Shown here: in pieces, positions 26,625 through 34,940 of the stretch | Layout of the letters: every line of letters begins with the position of its first letter | How positions within the stretch are numbered: the first letter of the stretch is position 1 | Assembly (NCBI GenBank): GCA_003640645.1 | Contig: QGHH01000002.1 | Coordinates: 112,180-176,179 of the forward strand | Direction of reading: 5' to 3' | Source: Fredinandcohnia aciditolerans | GTDB taxonomy: Bacteria > Bacillota > Bacilli > Bacillales > Bacillaceae_L | DNA length: 64,000 nucleotides | Made by a program: the position numbers and the translations under genes | Notes under the pieces: model-generated | What the model saw: the letters and a program-made list of their open reading frames with translations, nothing else | Databases searched by the model: none | What the model was told of the DNA's origin: nothing

Positions 26625-27097
26625 TCAGGGTTAGTTAATTCCGAGTTATTCTTTTCGAAGAATTTCTGAAAAGCATAATTCAAAAGAGAAAATGAGTAGA
26701 AAATTAAAAAGATGATTTTAGAATTAAACTTTTTTAGTTTATAATGACCGATTTTTTGAAAAAAAGCGTTTAAGGGAAAGGCGAAAATGAGATCCATGAT
26801 TAAATTGCTTAATGCATAGAGAGAAAATTTCCCATAAGTAAAATGAAACACCCACATATTAATTGTAAAAAAGGGACCAAATATAAAGGCTAAGGCATCA
26901 AATACCATATATTTGGTACCTCCTTTAACCTTCCACCAGTTAAAAATTGGATTTAAGAGTGTTTGTATTAACAAAAGACACGAACAAAATAAAGTAACTG
27001 GCAAAAATCTTATAAACGATTTTTTTGGAAGAAAGTATATAACTATAGCCCATAAGACAATTGCATTTGCAATTCTAAAAAAATTTGCTATCAACAT
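26612..27097 (-). CDS. Unidentified multi-pass membrane protein (possibly CBO0543-like)
   Basis: A 161-residue hydrophobic protein with about five helices and a basic C-terminus. I chose ATG 27097, which has AGGGTGG 5 bases upstream; a GTG two codons earlier is possible. Visible features are IFNWWKVKGGTKYMVFDALA and FTINMWVFHFTYGKFSLYAL, which remind me of the CBO0543 family of sporeformer membrane proteins, but this is a weak recollection. It stands alone between the hut-like and amino-sugar operons. The base composition is more AT-rich than that of its neighbours. Confidence 0.65.
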   Translation of the reverse strand: MLIANFFRIANAIVLWAIVIYFLPKKSFIRFLPVTLFCSCLLLIQTLLNPIFNWWKVKGGTKYMVFDALAFIFGPFFTINMWVFHFTYGKFSLYALSNLIMDLIFAFPLNAFFQKIGHYKLKKFNSKIIFLIFYSFSLLNYAFQKFFEKNNSELTNPESSK

Positions 27098-27341
27098 GAC
27101 CACCCTACTATTTTTTATTAGAATGTGTTATTAAAACATTTTTAATCTGGAAAGAACAGGAAAAAATGATTAGTTTCTCCCTATCCTAGAAAAGTTTCTA
27201 GAAATTCGCCTGAAACCGAACGTGGAAACTAATAAAACTTTTATCAATTTTTATTTTAAAAACTAGGAATAACATACGGAAATTCAACGTATTTTAAAAC
27301 ATCTAGGAAGAAAGTATCACAGTTTCCGAAAAAAAATTAGT

Positions 27342-27355
27342 TGAAAGCGTTGTCA
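27342..27355 (+). promoter_or_regulatory. Catabolite-responsive element (cre) for CcpA
   Basis: TGAAAGCGTTGTCA fits the consensus TGNAARCGNWNNCA at every position. Its last six bases are also the -35 box of the promoter below, so bound CcpA would block RNA polymerase. Confidence 0.75.
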
Positions 27356-27378
27356 TGTGATTTCGAACGTGCTATTAT
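27350..27378 (+). promoter_or_regulatory. Sigma-A promoter of the amino-sugar operon
   Basis: TTGTCA (27350-27355), a 17-base spacer, then TATTAT (27373-27378). It lies 70 bases before the first start codon. Confidence 0.65.
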
Positions 27379-27412
27379 TTAATCAATATTTAGATAATTA
27401 ACAATATTAAAA

Positions 27413-27426
27413 AGAAATCGATTTCT
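27413..27426. promoter_or_regulatory. Operator-like palindrome, copy 1
   Basis: AGAAATCGATTTCT is a perfect 14-base palindrome about 30 bases downstream of the -10 box. The same core recurs at 28209 in the next intergenic gap. Probably the site of the LacI-type regulator encoded at 31496. Confidence 0.6.
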
Positions 27427-27447
27427 AAAAAGGATGGAGGAATTAAT

Positions 27448-28200
27448 ATGAATGTAAAAATACTAGAAACTCCTGAGAATCTTGGAAAAGAGGCTGCGGC
27501 TCAAGCAGCGGAAGTGTTAAATCGAGCTATTAAGGAAAAGGGTAGTGCTAGACTTGCGCTTTCTACCGGTGCTTCTCAGTTTGAAACCATCAATCATCTG
27601 ATAAGGATGGAGGTTGATTGGAGTAAGGTTGAAATGTTCCATCTCGACGAATACGTGAATCTGCCTGAATCCCACAAAGCCAGCTTCAGAAAGTATCTGA
27701 AAGAAAGATTTGTAGATTTTGTTTCCTTAAAGAAAGCCCATTTTGTAGATGGAGAAGGCGATTATCAAGAAAAGGTCAAAGAATTATCCAAAGAAATTAG
27801 TAAAGAACCAATTGACCTAGGATTAATTGGTATTGGCGAAAATGCTCATGTTGCTTTTAATGATCCTCCAGCTGATTTTGACACAAAGGACCCCTACATA
27901 ATTGTAAATTTAGATGACGATTGCAAAGCACAGCAAGTAAGAGAAGGATGGTTTGAGTCTATAGACAAAGTACCAAATCAAGCCATTTCAATGTCAGTTC
28001 ATCAAATTATGAGTTGTAAAACAATCATCTCCTGTGTACCTCACAAAGTTAAAGCAAATGCAATCAAAGATGTTTTTGAAAAAGATGTCACTAACATGAT
28101 TCCCGCAACCATTCTTAAAACCCACCCAGACATTACTCTATTTTTAGACGAACAATCCTCTTCCGAACTGAATAAGGAAAGCCTAAAACAATACCAATAG
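27448..28200 (+). CDS. nagB: Glucosamine-6-phosphate deaminase-like protein (NagB family)
   Basis: A 250-residue protein of the NagB/6-phosphogluconolactonase family. LALSTGASQFETINHL forms the phosphate loop, MFHLDEYVNLP holds the catalytic Asp, and GLIGIGENAHVAFNDPP is the catalytic His block, where the usual Gly before His is Ala. Classical NagB turns glucosamine 6-phosphate into fructose 6-phosphate and ammonia. The C-terminal half differs from E. coli NagB (VPNQAISMSVHQIMSCKTII), so a related amino-sugar phosphate is possible. First gene of the operon, behind promoter, cre and operator. Confidence 0.8.
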   Translation: MNVKILETPENLGKEAAAQAAEVLNRAIKEKGSARLALSTGASQFETINHLIRMEVDWSKVEMFHLDEYVNLPESHKASFRKYLKERFVDFVSLKKAHFVDGEGDYQEKVKELSKEISKEPIDLGLIGIGENAHVAFNDPPADFDTKDPYIIVNLDDDCKAQQVREGWFESIDKVPNQAISMSVHQIMSCKTIISCVPHKVKANAIKDVFEKDVTNMIPATILKTHPDITLFLDEQSSSELNKESLKQYQ

Positions 28201-28208
28201 CCATTTTT

Positions 28209-28224
28209 TAGAAATCGATTTCTA
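28209..28224. promoter_or_regulatory. Operator-like palindrome, copy 2
   Basis: TAGAAATCGATTTCTA is a perfect 16-base palindrome between nagB and the first permease gene, 20 bases before its start. Confidence 0.6.
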
Positions 28225-28243
28225 TTTGTAGGGAGGCAAGCCT

Positions 28244-29182
28244 ATGGAAAGCCAGCCGATGCTAGAGAACAAGGTGGTAAAACCTAAAAAGATTAGATCA
28301 ATGAATCAGAAAAAAAGACTATATGGCATCCTTTTTATTCTTCCTGCCTTCTTATTTATCTTTTCTTTTATGGTTTATCCACTTGTCTACTCGTTTTACA
28401 TGAGTTTACACGATTACAATTTTGTATATGATGCAAAGCCAACGTTTATAGGACTGGAAAACTATATTGAAGCACTTAAAGACAAAAACTTTATCGTTTC
28501 ATTAAAAAATACATTTGTGTTTGGAACGTCCTATTTTGTGTTCGTAATGGTTATCTCATTAACATTAGCCTTACTTATATTCCATACGAAGCGATTCAAT
28601 AATTTTCTTAGTACGATCATCTTTTTACCCATTGTTGTTCCTGTTTCTTTATCAGCACTTGTATTTCTATGGATTCTCCAAGAAAACTATGGTCTGTTAA
28701 ACCATGTATTAGGTGACGTCTTAAATATGCCATTTTTGACGTATGCCTGGTTGAACAATGGGGATACGGCAATGGCGAGTATTATCGGAGTGAGTCTTTG
28801 GGCAACAATCGGATTTGAAACCATTCTATTCCTAGGAGGATTGCAATCGATTCCAAGGGATATCCTTGAGGCTGCTGAGGTGGACGGAGCTAGTGGTTTT
28901 AAAAGAATCTTCTATATCATCCTCCCGAACTTAAAGGAGACTTATATTTTAACCGGAATCTGGGCAATCCTACATGGTCTGAAGGTGTTTGTAGAACCGA
29001 TGGTCATGACGGATGGTGGACCAGGTAACTCAACACTAGTACTCTACCAAGAAATTTACTATACAGCCTTTACGTATTTTGATATGGGCTATGCTTCAGC
29101 GATGGCTTATATCCTTGGAACATTAGCACTCGTATTCTCGTTAATTAATTTCTATATTAACCGTACGAAAGAAAAGGCGTAA
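28244..29182 (+). CDS. ABC sugar permease, MalF type (amino-sugar operon)
   Basis: A 312-residue permease with six helices and EAA loop EAAEVDGASGFKRIFYIILP. GGGAGG lies upstream of ATG 28244. A second palindromic operator just ahead could modulate readthrough from nagB. It pairs with the next permease and with the binding protein at 30094. No ATPase gene is in the cluster. Confidence 0.87.
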   Translation: MESQPMLENKVVKPKKIRSMNQKKRLYGILFILPAFLFIFSFMVYPLVYSFYMSLHDYNFVYDAKPTFIGLENYIEALKDKNFIVSLKNTFVFGTSYFVFVMVISLTLALLIFHTKRFNNFLSTIIFLPIVVPVSLSALVFLWILQENYGLLNHVLGDVLNMPFLTYAWLNNGDTAMASIIGVSLWATIGFETILFLGGLQSIPRDILEAAEVDGASGFKRIFYIILPNLKETYILTGIWAILHGLKVFVEPMVMTDGGPGNSTLVLYQEIYYTAFTYFDMGYASAMAYILGTLALVFSLINFYINRTKEKA

Positions 29183-29195
29183 TGAAGGGGGGAAT

Positions 29196-30023
29196 ATGAT
29201 GAGAGTTTCAAGATTAAGTAGTGGGATTAAGTATTTTATTTTATTCGCAGCAGCTTTGTTTTTCATTACTCCGTTCATTTATACATTATTCAATTCATTT
29301 AAATCAGAAGAAGAGATCTTTCAGGTACCACAGAGCTTTTTCCCGAATAATATCATCTTTGATAACTATATCAAGATATTTACGGAAGGCTTTTCAAATT
29401 ACTTTGTAAACAGTGCCATCATAACCATTGTTGGGGTTATCTTGATCACAGTCTTAAGTGCATTAGCTGGTTATGCATTTGCAAGGTTGCCGTTTAAAGG
29501 ACAAGATATCTTACTTGTTGCTTTGCTAATGACCATCACTCTTCCACTGGCGATCTTTCTTATTCCGATGTACCTTATGGAAAATCGCTTAGGAATCTTA
29601 AATACAAACCTAGGACTGATCCTGCCTAACGTTGCGGTGGGGCTTCCATTTGCCATCTTTATTATGAGGGCAACCTTCTTAAGCATTCCAAAAGAAATTG
29701 AGGAATCAGCAGCAATCGATGGCTGTGGCGTCTTCCAAACATGGTGGAGAGTGATGCTGCCGATGGCCAAAAATGGATTAATTATTATCATCATCCATGG
29801 CTTTTATAACATTTGGGGTGAATACACATTAGCCAAAACATTAGCGACTGACCAGGCATCCATGCCATTAACTGTTGGTCTAACCCTTTTTAAAGGAGAG
29901 GTTTGGGCGTTTGGTACCTTGGCTGCAGTAATCGTCTTATCGATGCTACCGCCAATTATCATATTTATTATTTTCCAAAAGCAGATGGTAGAAGGTATTT
30001 CACAAGGGTCAATTAAAGGGTAG
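29196..30023 (+). CDS. ABC sugar permease, MalG type (amino-sugar operon)
   Basis: A 275-residue permease; EAA loop EESAAIDGCGVFQTWWRVML. GAAGGGGGGA precedes two adjacent ATG codons (29196, 29199), either of which could start. Six hydrophobic helices. Partner of the permease encoded just upstream. Confidence 0.87.
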   Translation: MMRVSRLSSGIKYFILFAAALFFITPFIYTLFNSFKSEEEIFQVPQSFFPNNIIFDNYIKIFTEGFSNYFVNSAIITIVGVILITVLSALAGYAFARLPFKGQDILLVALLMTITLPLAIFLIPMYLMENRLGILNTNLGLILPNVAVGLPFAIFIMRATFLSIPKEIEESAAIDGCGVFQTWWRVMLPMAKNGLIIIIIHGFYNIWGEYTLAKTLATDQASMPLTVGLTLFKGEVWAFGTLAAVIVLSMLPPIIIFIIFQKQMVEGISQGSIKG

Positions 30024-30093
30024 AAGGGAGGAGCTGTTGTTATTTAGGTGAGTAGGTTCTCAATGATAATAAAAAATTGCAGGGGGTAGATGT

Positions 30094-31407
30094 ATGAAGA
30101 GATTTGCTAGATTACTAGGTTTGATTGTTATTTCCATTGTGTTATTAATCCCTATAGCGTGTTCATCGAAAGATCCAACTCAAAAGATATCAGGTGAAGG
30201 AGAGAAAGAGAGCGGAAAAGTAACATTAAAACTCGGGGCCGATGCCTGGATGGTTGAAAAACTAAAATTAGATCAGGCAGTTAAAAAGTTCAATGCGAAT
30301 CATCCAGATATCCAAGTTCAAATTTCTCCATATGCAGACAGAACGGTACTATCTACTTTTGCCTTACAATGGTCGCAAGGAAAAACGGATGTTGATATCG
30401 CAATGGTTGATGGAACTGCAACGGCTGTCCAATTTCTTGCAAAGGATTTACTAATTGATTTTAATGAAACGGACTTTTTCCAAGGTCCTACTGCAAAAGA
30501 AAACTTTGTTGGTAATTCGATTAGCTTTGGTGAGATTGACGGCTTCCAGTTTGCGATTCCAATTAGCTTAGAAACATATGCAATCAATGTGAATAAGAAA
30601 ATGTTTGAAGAAGCTGGTCTTTTAGATGCAGATGGCAAAGTGATTCAACCGAAAGATTGGAATGAACTCTATGAATATGCAAAGAAAATGACAAAGGTTG
30701 AAGGCGGTAAGGTTACCCAACAAGGTATGACAATTCAGTGGGGACCAAATGCACAATCCACATTAATTTCAGTTGCACAAGCTATGAGTGGAACCTTTTA
30801 CGACAAGGATGGTGTGTTAACATTTGATACACCTGAAATGAGAGAAATGCTAGAGATTTGGAAAAAGGGTGCTGACGAAGGAGTCTTCTCTATCGATACA
30901 TTCACAAACAAAGATGCGGGCCGTAACAACTATAAAGCGGATCAAGTTGCCATGCTTTTACAGAGTGGTTCACACGCTCCTGAGGCTGAACCAACTGTAG
31001 GTGAAGGAAATACAACGGTTATCCCAATTCCTGGTTCAGAAGTAAATGGCTCTTATGCATTTACAGCAGGAATCATTGTTCCTAGAGCTTCTAAAAATCA
31101 AGAAGCAGCTGTTCAATTTATTCAAGAGGCTTTAATGGATGGTGAAACCCAAATTGCAGCTGGTACGGAGTGGGGGAAACTTCCTGTAATTAAAGAGCAT
31201 TTCGATCAAATTGATGCAGAATGGAAAGACAACTTACTTGCAATCATTGAAAAGTCTGTCACTGCTCCATTCTATAAAGAATACCCAGTTCTAATCAATG
31301 AGGTGCCAAAACTACTTCAACAATATTTAACAGGTGAGATGGATCTTGATACATTCATTGAAGAAGTTGAAGCGATGATTGATGATATTGATAAAAATGT
31401 AAAATAA
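30094..31407 (+). CDS. ABC sugar-binding lipoprotein (amino-sugar operon)
   Basis: A 437-residue binding protein with a lipoprotein signal peptide ending IPIAC, Cys near residue 23. The mature protein has family-1 features (VDIAMVDGTATAVQFLAKDL, ISLETYAINVNKKMFEEAGL). It should capture the amino sugar or its oligomer outside the membrane. In this operon the binding protein follows both permeases. Confidence 0.87.
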   Translation: MKRFARLLGLIVISIVLLIPIACSSKDPTQKISGEGEKESGKVTLKLGADAWMVEKLKLDQAVKKFNANHPDIQVQISPYADRTVLSTFALQWSQGKTDVDIAMVDGTATAVQFLAKDLLIDFNETDFFQGPTAKENFVGNSISFGEIDGFQFAIPISLETYAINVNKKMFEEAGLLDADGKVIQPKDWNELYEYAKKMTKVEGGKVTQQGMTIQWGPNAQSTLISVAQAMSGTFYDKDGVLTFDTPEMREMLEIWKKGADEGVFSIDTFTNKDAGRNNYKADQVAMLLQSGSHAPEAEPTVGEGNTTVIPIPGSEVNGSYAFTAGIIVPRASKNQEAAVQFIQEALMDGETQIAAGTEWGKLPVIKEHFDQIDAEWKDNLLAIIEKSVTAPFYKEYPVLINEVPKLLQQYLTGEMDLDTFIEEVEAMIDDIDKNVK

Positions 31408-31495
31408 CAAGTTTAACAAAAGTCGAGGTACATTCCTTTAATCAGCATTTGAGGATGTACCCTTCTTTATATGATGTAACCTAACGAGGAGAACA

Positions 31496-32599
31496 ATGAT
31501 GAATGAATCTAAAAAAAATATTACGATATACGACATTGCTAAGGAAGCAAAAGTTTCTCCAGCCACTGTTTCGAGGGTCTTAAGTGATAGTGGATATGGA
31601 GTTAGACCATTACTTCGGAAACGAGTGGAAGAAGCGGCTGATTTATTGGGGTATATGCCTAATATGATTGGACGTCAGCTTAAGAAGAAAATTACTACAA
31701 ATATCGGGGTAATCCTTCCTTCGATAAGCAATCCTTTTTATCCGAAACTACTGTTGGGGATTGAAGAAGTAGCGAGGCAAGCGGGTAAGCAGGTTTTGTT
31801 ATGTAATTCAGGGAGAAGTGCGGATGTTGAAAAGGGTTATTTACAAACGTTATATGAAAATCAAGTGAAGGGAATCATTGTCTCATCCATTTCAGATGAC
31901 TATTCCATGTTTTCTGAGATACAGGAGAGAGGTGTTTCTCTTGTAGCATTGGATCAAAAAATGGAAGACTTTGATTGTCAGCAAATTCTATTTGACTATG
32001 AAAGAGCAGGTTTTATGGCTGCAGAGCATTTATTAAAAAAAGGCCATCGAAAAATAGGGTTTATCTCTGCTCCTCTTGATCGATTTAGTCGAAAAAGTGT
32101 TTTTGATGGATTTTGCAGCGCGATGCTTCAATATCAAATTGACTTACCTGAAGAATACATCCTTATTTCAACAAATGAATATGAATCGATTGAGAATAGT
32201 TACGAATTCGAAAATGGGAGAAACTTGACTGAAAAACTGATGAACTTACAGAATCCACCAACTGCCATTTTTGCTTGTAATGACATGACTGCACTAGGTG
32301 TTTACAAACAGCTGAATGAGATGGGCTTAAAAATACCAGATGATGTGAGTGTCATGGGCCTTGATGATATAGAAGTTTCTTCAATGATTTCACCAGGCCT
32401 CACAACCATTCATCAACCAAACTATGAAATGGGAAAAATCGCTTGTAAAATCCTACTGGAAGTACTGGATGGAGAATTTAATGAAGTTGATATTTTGCTC
32501 CAACCGAAGCTTATTGAAAGAGGTTCCATAAAGGAAATTGATGTTGGGAGGAAGTTACATGGTACAAAAATGGGTTGGAAAGCATTGGGTTACCGGTGA
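31496..32599 (+). CDS. LacI-family regulator of the amino-sugar operon
   Basis: A 367-residue regulator: LacI head ITIYDIAKEAKVSPATVSRVL and an effector domain with NIGVILPSISNPFYPKLLLG, TAIFACNDMTALGVYKQLNE and VSVMGLDDIEVSSMISPGLT. It lies inside the operon and overlaps the NagA-like gene by 41 bases. It probably binds the two AGAAATCGATTTCT palindromes at 27413 and 28209. About 20 residues longer at the C-terminus than is usual. Confidence 0.87.
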   Translation: MMNESKKNITIYDIAKEAKVSPATVSRVLSDSGYGVRPLLRKRVEEAADLLGYMPNMIGRQLKKKITTNIGVILPSISNPFYPKLLLGIEEVARQAGKQVLLCNSGRSADVEKGYLQTLYENQVKGIIVSSISDDYSMFSEIQERGVSLVALDQKMEDFDCQQILFDYERAGFMAAEHLLKKGHRKIGFISAPLDRFSRKSVFDGFCSAMLQYQIDLPEEYILISTNEYESIENSYEFENGRNLTEKLMNLQNPPTAIFACNDMTALGVYKQLNEMGLKIPDDVSVMGLDDIEVSSMISPGLTTIHQPNYEMGKIACKILLEVLDGEFNEVDILLQPKLIERGSIKEIDVGRKLHGTKMGWKALGYR

Positions 32600-33710
32600 G
32601 ACGATTGAAGTTCAAGTCAAGGATGGGAGAATTTCTTCGATCACGAAAGCAACGGAAAAGGCTGAAAATTGGATTGCGCCAGGGCTGATTGATATTCAAG
32701 TAAATGGCATTGGTGGCTTTGACATCAATAGTCATGATTCTACGGTAGAGACCATTCAAAATGTTGTAAGGGTGTTACAAGAAGGTGGAGTAACGAAGTT
32801 TTGTCCAACGGTTGTAACAGGTACGAAAGAACGAATCCTGCATTGTGTGAAAACAATCGCAAAGGCTTGTGAGGTAGATCCCGTTGTCAATCATGCGGTT
32901 ATCGGCATTCATGTTGAAGGACCATTTATTTCAACGGAGGATGGTCCTCGTGGAGCACATAACCGAGATTGGGTTCGAGATCCGGATTGGGATGAATTTT
33001 TAGAATGGCAAGAGGCCGCAGCGGGGCGTATTCGCAAAGTTACGCTGGCGCCTGAAAAGCCAGGAGCAATACCATTTATTGAAAATCTAGCAAAAGTAGG
33101 GGTAGTTGCAGCAATTGGACATTCAAATAGTACGGAAGAGGATATACAGAAAGCGGTAAATGCAGGGGCTACCATGAGTACTCATCTAGGCAATGGAGCA
33201 CATCCTTATATTAAGCGTCATCCAAATTATATTTGGGCTCAACTTGCAGAGGATCGACTCTGGGCAGGACTGATTCCAGATGGACATCATTTGCCATACT
33301 CGACGTTGAAGGTCATGGTTCGTGCTAAAGGCAAGAAGGCCATTTTAACAAGTGATGCTGTGAATTTAGCCGGCATGCCACCTGGGCGATATCATACACA
33401 TATTAATGATGATGTGGTCCTTGAAGAAGATGGATTCCTACATTTAGCAAGTACACCAGATATCCTTGCAGGATCTGCCACTCCACTACATGTCGGAATT
33501 GAAAAGGTGTTAAAAAATGAGATATTTTCACTTGAAGAAGTCATCAATATGGCTTCACTACACCCCGCAGAACTTTTTGGCTTAACAGATGACGGAGTCG
33601 GAACCCTAGAAGTAGGCTCACCAGCAGACTTTATCCTATTCAATTGGGGTAAAGATAAAGATTTTTCGATTCAACAAACAATCTCAATGGGATCGACGGG
33701 GGCGGTTTAG
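32559..33710 (+). CDS. nagA: N-acetylglucosamine-6-phosphate deacetylase-like amidohydrolase (NagA family)
   Basis: A 383-residue amidohydrolase. I chose ATG 32559, with GGGAGGA 6 bases upstream; an earlier ATG at 32538 lacks a site. Metal and active-site motifs are IDIQVNGIGGFDI, HVEGPFIS, AAIGHSNSTEED, TSDAVNLAGMPPG. The usual THLFNAM segment is replaced by THLGNGAHPYIKRHPNYIW, so the substrate pocket differs from classical NagA. It removes the N-acetyl group before NagB acts. Together with the altered NagB it may handle a modified or different acetamido sugar phosphate. Confidence 0.82.
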   Translation: MVQKWVGKHWVTGETIEVQVKDGRISSITKATEKAENWIAPGLIDIQVNGIGGFDINSHDSTVETIQNVVRVLQEGGVTKFCPTVVTGTKERILHCVKTIAKACEVDPVVNHAVIGIHVEGPFISTEDGPRGAHNRDWVRDPDWDEFLEWQEAAAGRIRKVTLAPEKPGAIPFIENLAKVGVVAAIGHSNSTEEDIQKAVNAGATMSTHLGNGAHPYIKRHPNYIWAQLAEDRLWAGLIPDGHHLPYSTLKVMVRAKGKKAILTSDAVNLAGMPPGRYHTHINDDVVLEEDGFLHLASTPDILAGSATPLHVGIEKVLKNEIFSLEEVINMASLHPAELFGLTDDGVGTLEVGSPADFILFNWGKDKDFSIQQTISMGSTGAV

Positions 33711-33711
33711 C

Positions 33712-33739
33712 TCACAGTGACGCCCCGAAGTTTGTCGAA
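33712..33739 (+). repeat. TCACAGTGACGCCCC / GAAGTTTGTCGAA element, copy 4
   Basis: TCACAGTGACGCCCCGAAG followed by TTTGTCGAA, directly after the nagA stop. Same two parts as at 6299. Confidence 0.6.
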
Positions 33740-33740
33740 T

Positions 33741-33767
33741 GGGACACAGGGACAGGTCCCTTGTCCC
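33741..33767. repeat. GGGACA hairpin repeat, copy 5
   Basis: GGGACACAGGGACAGGTCCC followed by TTGTCCC. Together with the element before it, it separates nagA from the dehydrogenase gene within the same operon. Confidence 0.75.
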
Positions 33768-33820
33768 ACACGGGATCCGATTTACACAAGGTCCCTATTA
33801 AACTGGGAGGTTTTCATAAA

Positions 33821-34831
33821 ATGCTGAAGGTAGGACAAATTGGTGGGGGAATCATGGGGCAGCAGCACATGGCGATTTATCAGCAATACCATCGAAGCCA
33901 AATCAAAGCGTTAGCAACCCCGAACCCCACTCGTGGCAAAGAGATAAGTGATCAATTTGGTGTTACGTATTATGAAAATCATCAAGAAATGCTAGAAAAA
34001 GAGGACATCGATGCAGTAAGTATTGCTACTCCTGACTTCGCGCATTTTTCTATTGTGATGGATGCATTGGCAGCTGGAAAGCATGTGCTTGTAGAAAAAC
34101 CCTTAACGATAAGTGTTGAAGAAAGTAGGGAAATCGTTGCATTCGCCCAACAAAAGAACCTAACAGTGATGACATTATTCAGTAATCGATGGTTATCTTC
34201 ATATGCTCAGGCAAAACAGCTACTGCAAAAGAAAAACCTGTCTCCAATTATGGGCTATGCCCGAAAGAATGATAGAATCGCAGTCCCAACAGAAATGATC
34301 ACATGGTCGAATAAAACATCGCCGGCTTATTTTTTGTCCTCACATGATATTGATTTAATGAACTGGTTATTTGACTCAAAAGTAGTCGAAGTCTATGCGA
34401 CAGCTGTTCATAAAGTACTTAAAGGGAAAGGAATAGATACCCCTGATGCAGTCCAGATTCAGGCAAAGTATGAAAACGGGGCGATTGCAACCTTTGAATC
34501 CTGCTGGATCTATCCGAATACATATCCTACAATTGTTGATTCATTTGTCGAAGTGGTCACAGAAGAAGAGGTTATTTACCTCGATCGAAAAATCGAGAAT
34601 ATCGAGTATGGTGGCCCTGATGGGTTTGCTACTCCAAGAAACCAACTAAACTTTGAAATCGGGGGTAAACGAATAGGCGCCGTCCCTTTAGCAATCGAAC
34701 ATTTTGTTGATTGCGTACTCGATGATCAACCTACCCTGATTAGCTTGGAAAGCTCTCATCATGTCACCGCAATCCTTAGTGCTGCCCATAAGTCGATTGA
34801 ATCGGGTAAACCAGAAAGAGTAGTTGATTAA
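33821..34831 (+). CDS. Gfo/Idh/MocA family oxidoreductase
   Basis: A 336-residue NAD(P)-dependent sugar dehydrogenase-like protein. The Rossmann start is KVGQIGGGIMGQQHMAIY, the EKP motif is HVLVEKPLTIS, and SSHDIDLMNWLF matches the family's HDID segment. I chose ATG 33821 (GGGAGG 10 bases upstream) over an in-frame ATG at 33761 that lies in the repeat. Family members oxidise or epimerise sugars and inositols. Its place after nagA suggests a further step on the imported sugar. Confidence 0.85.
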   Translation: MLKVGQIGGGIMGQQHMAIYQQYHRSQIKALATPNPTRGKEISDQFGVTYYENHQEMLEKEDIDAVSIATPDFAHFSIVMDALAAGKHVLVEKPLTISVEESREIVAFAQQKNLTVMTLFSNRWLSSYAQAKQLLQKKNLSPIMGYARKNDRIAVPTEMITWSNKTSPAYFLSSHDIDLMNWLFDSKVVEVYATAVHKVLKGKGIDTPDAVQIQAKYENGAIATFESCWIYPNTYPTIVDSFVEVVTEEEVIYLDRKIENIEYGGPDGFATPRNQLNFEIGGKRIGAVPLAIEHFVDCVLDDQPTLISLESSHHVTAILSAAHKSIESGKPERVVD

Positions 34832-34845
34832 GTGACATAGCTCCT

Positions 34846-34874
34846 GTGGGTCAGAGGTTATTTTCTTGGCCCAC
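34846..34874 (+). terminator. Weak hairpin after the Gfo/Idh/MocA gene
   Basis: GTGGGTCAGAG can pair imperfectly with CTTGGCCCAC. There is no T tract, so termination is uncertain. Confidence 0.25.
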
Positions 34875-34940
34875 TCGGGTTGCTTATCCTTCCTGTTTTA
34901 GCATCTGCATTTCCATACTATTACATAGAGGTGCCGGAAA

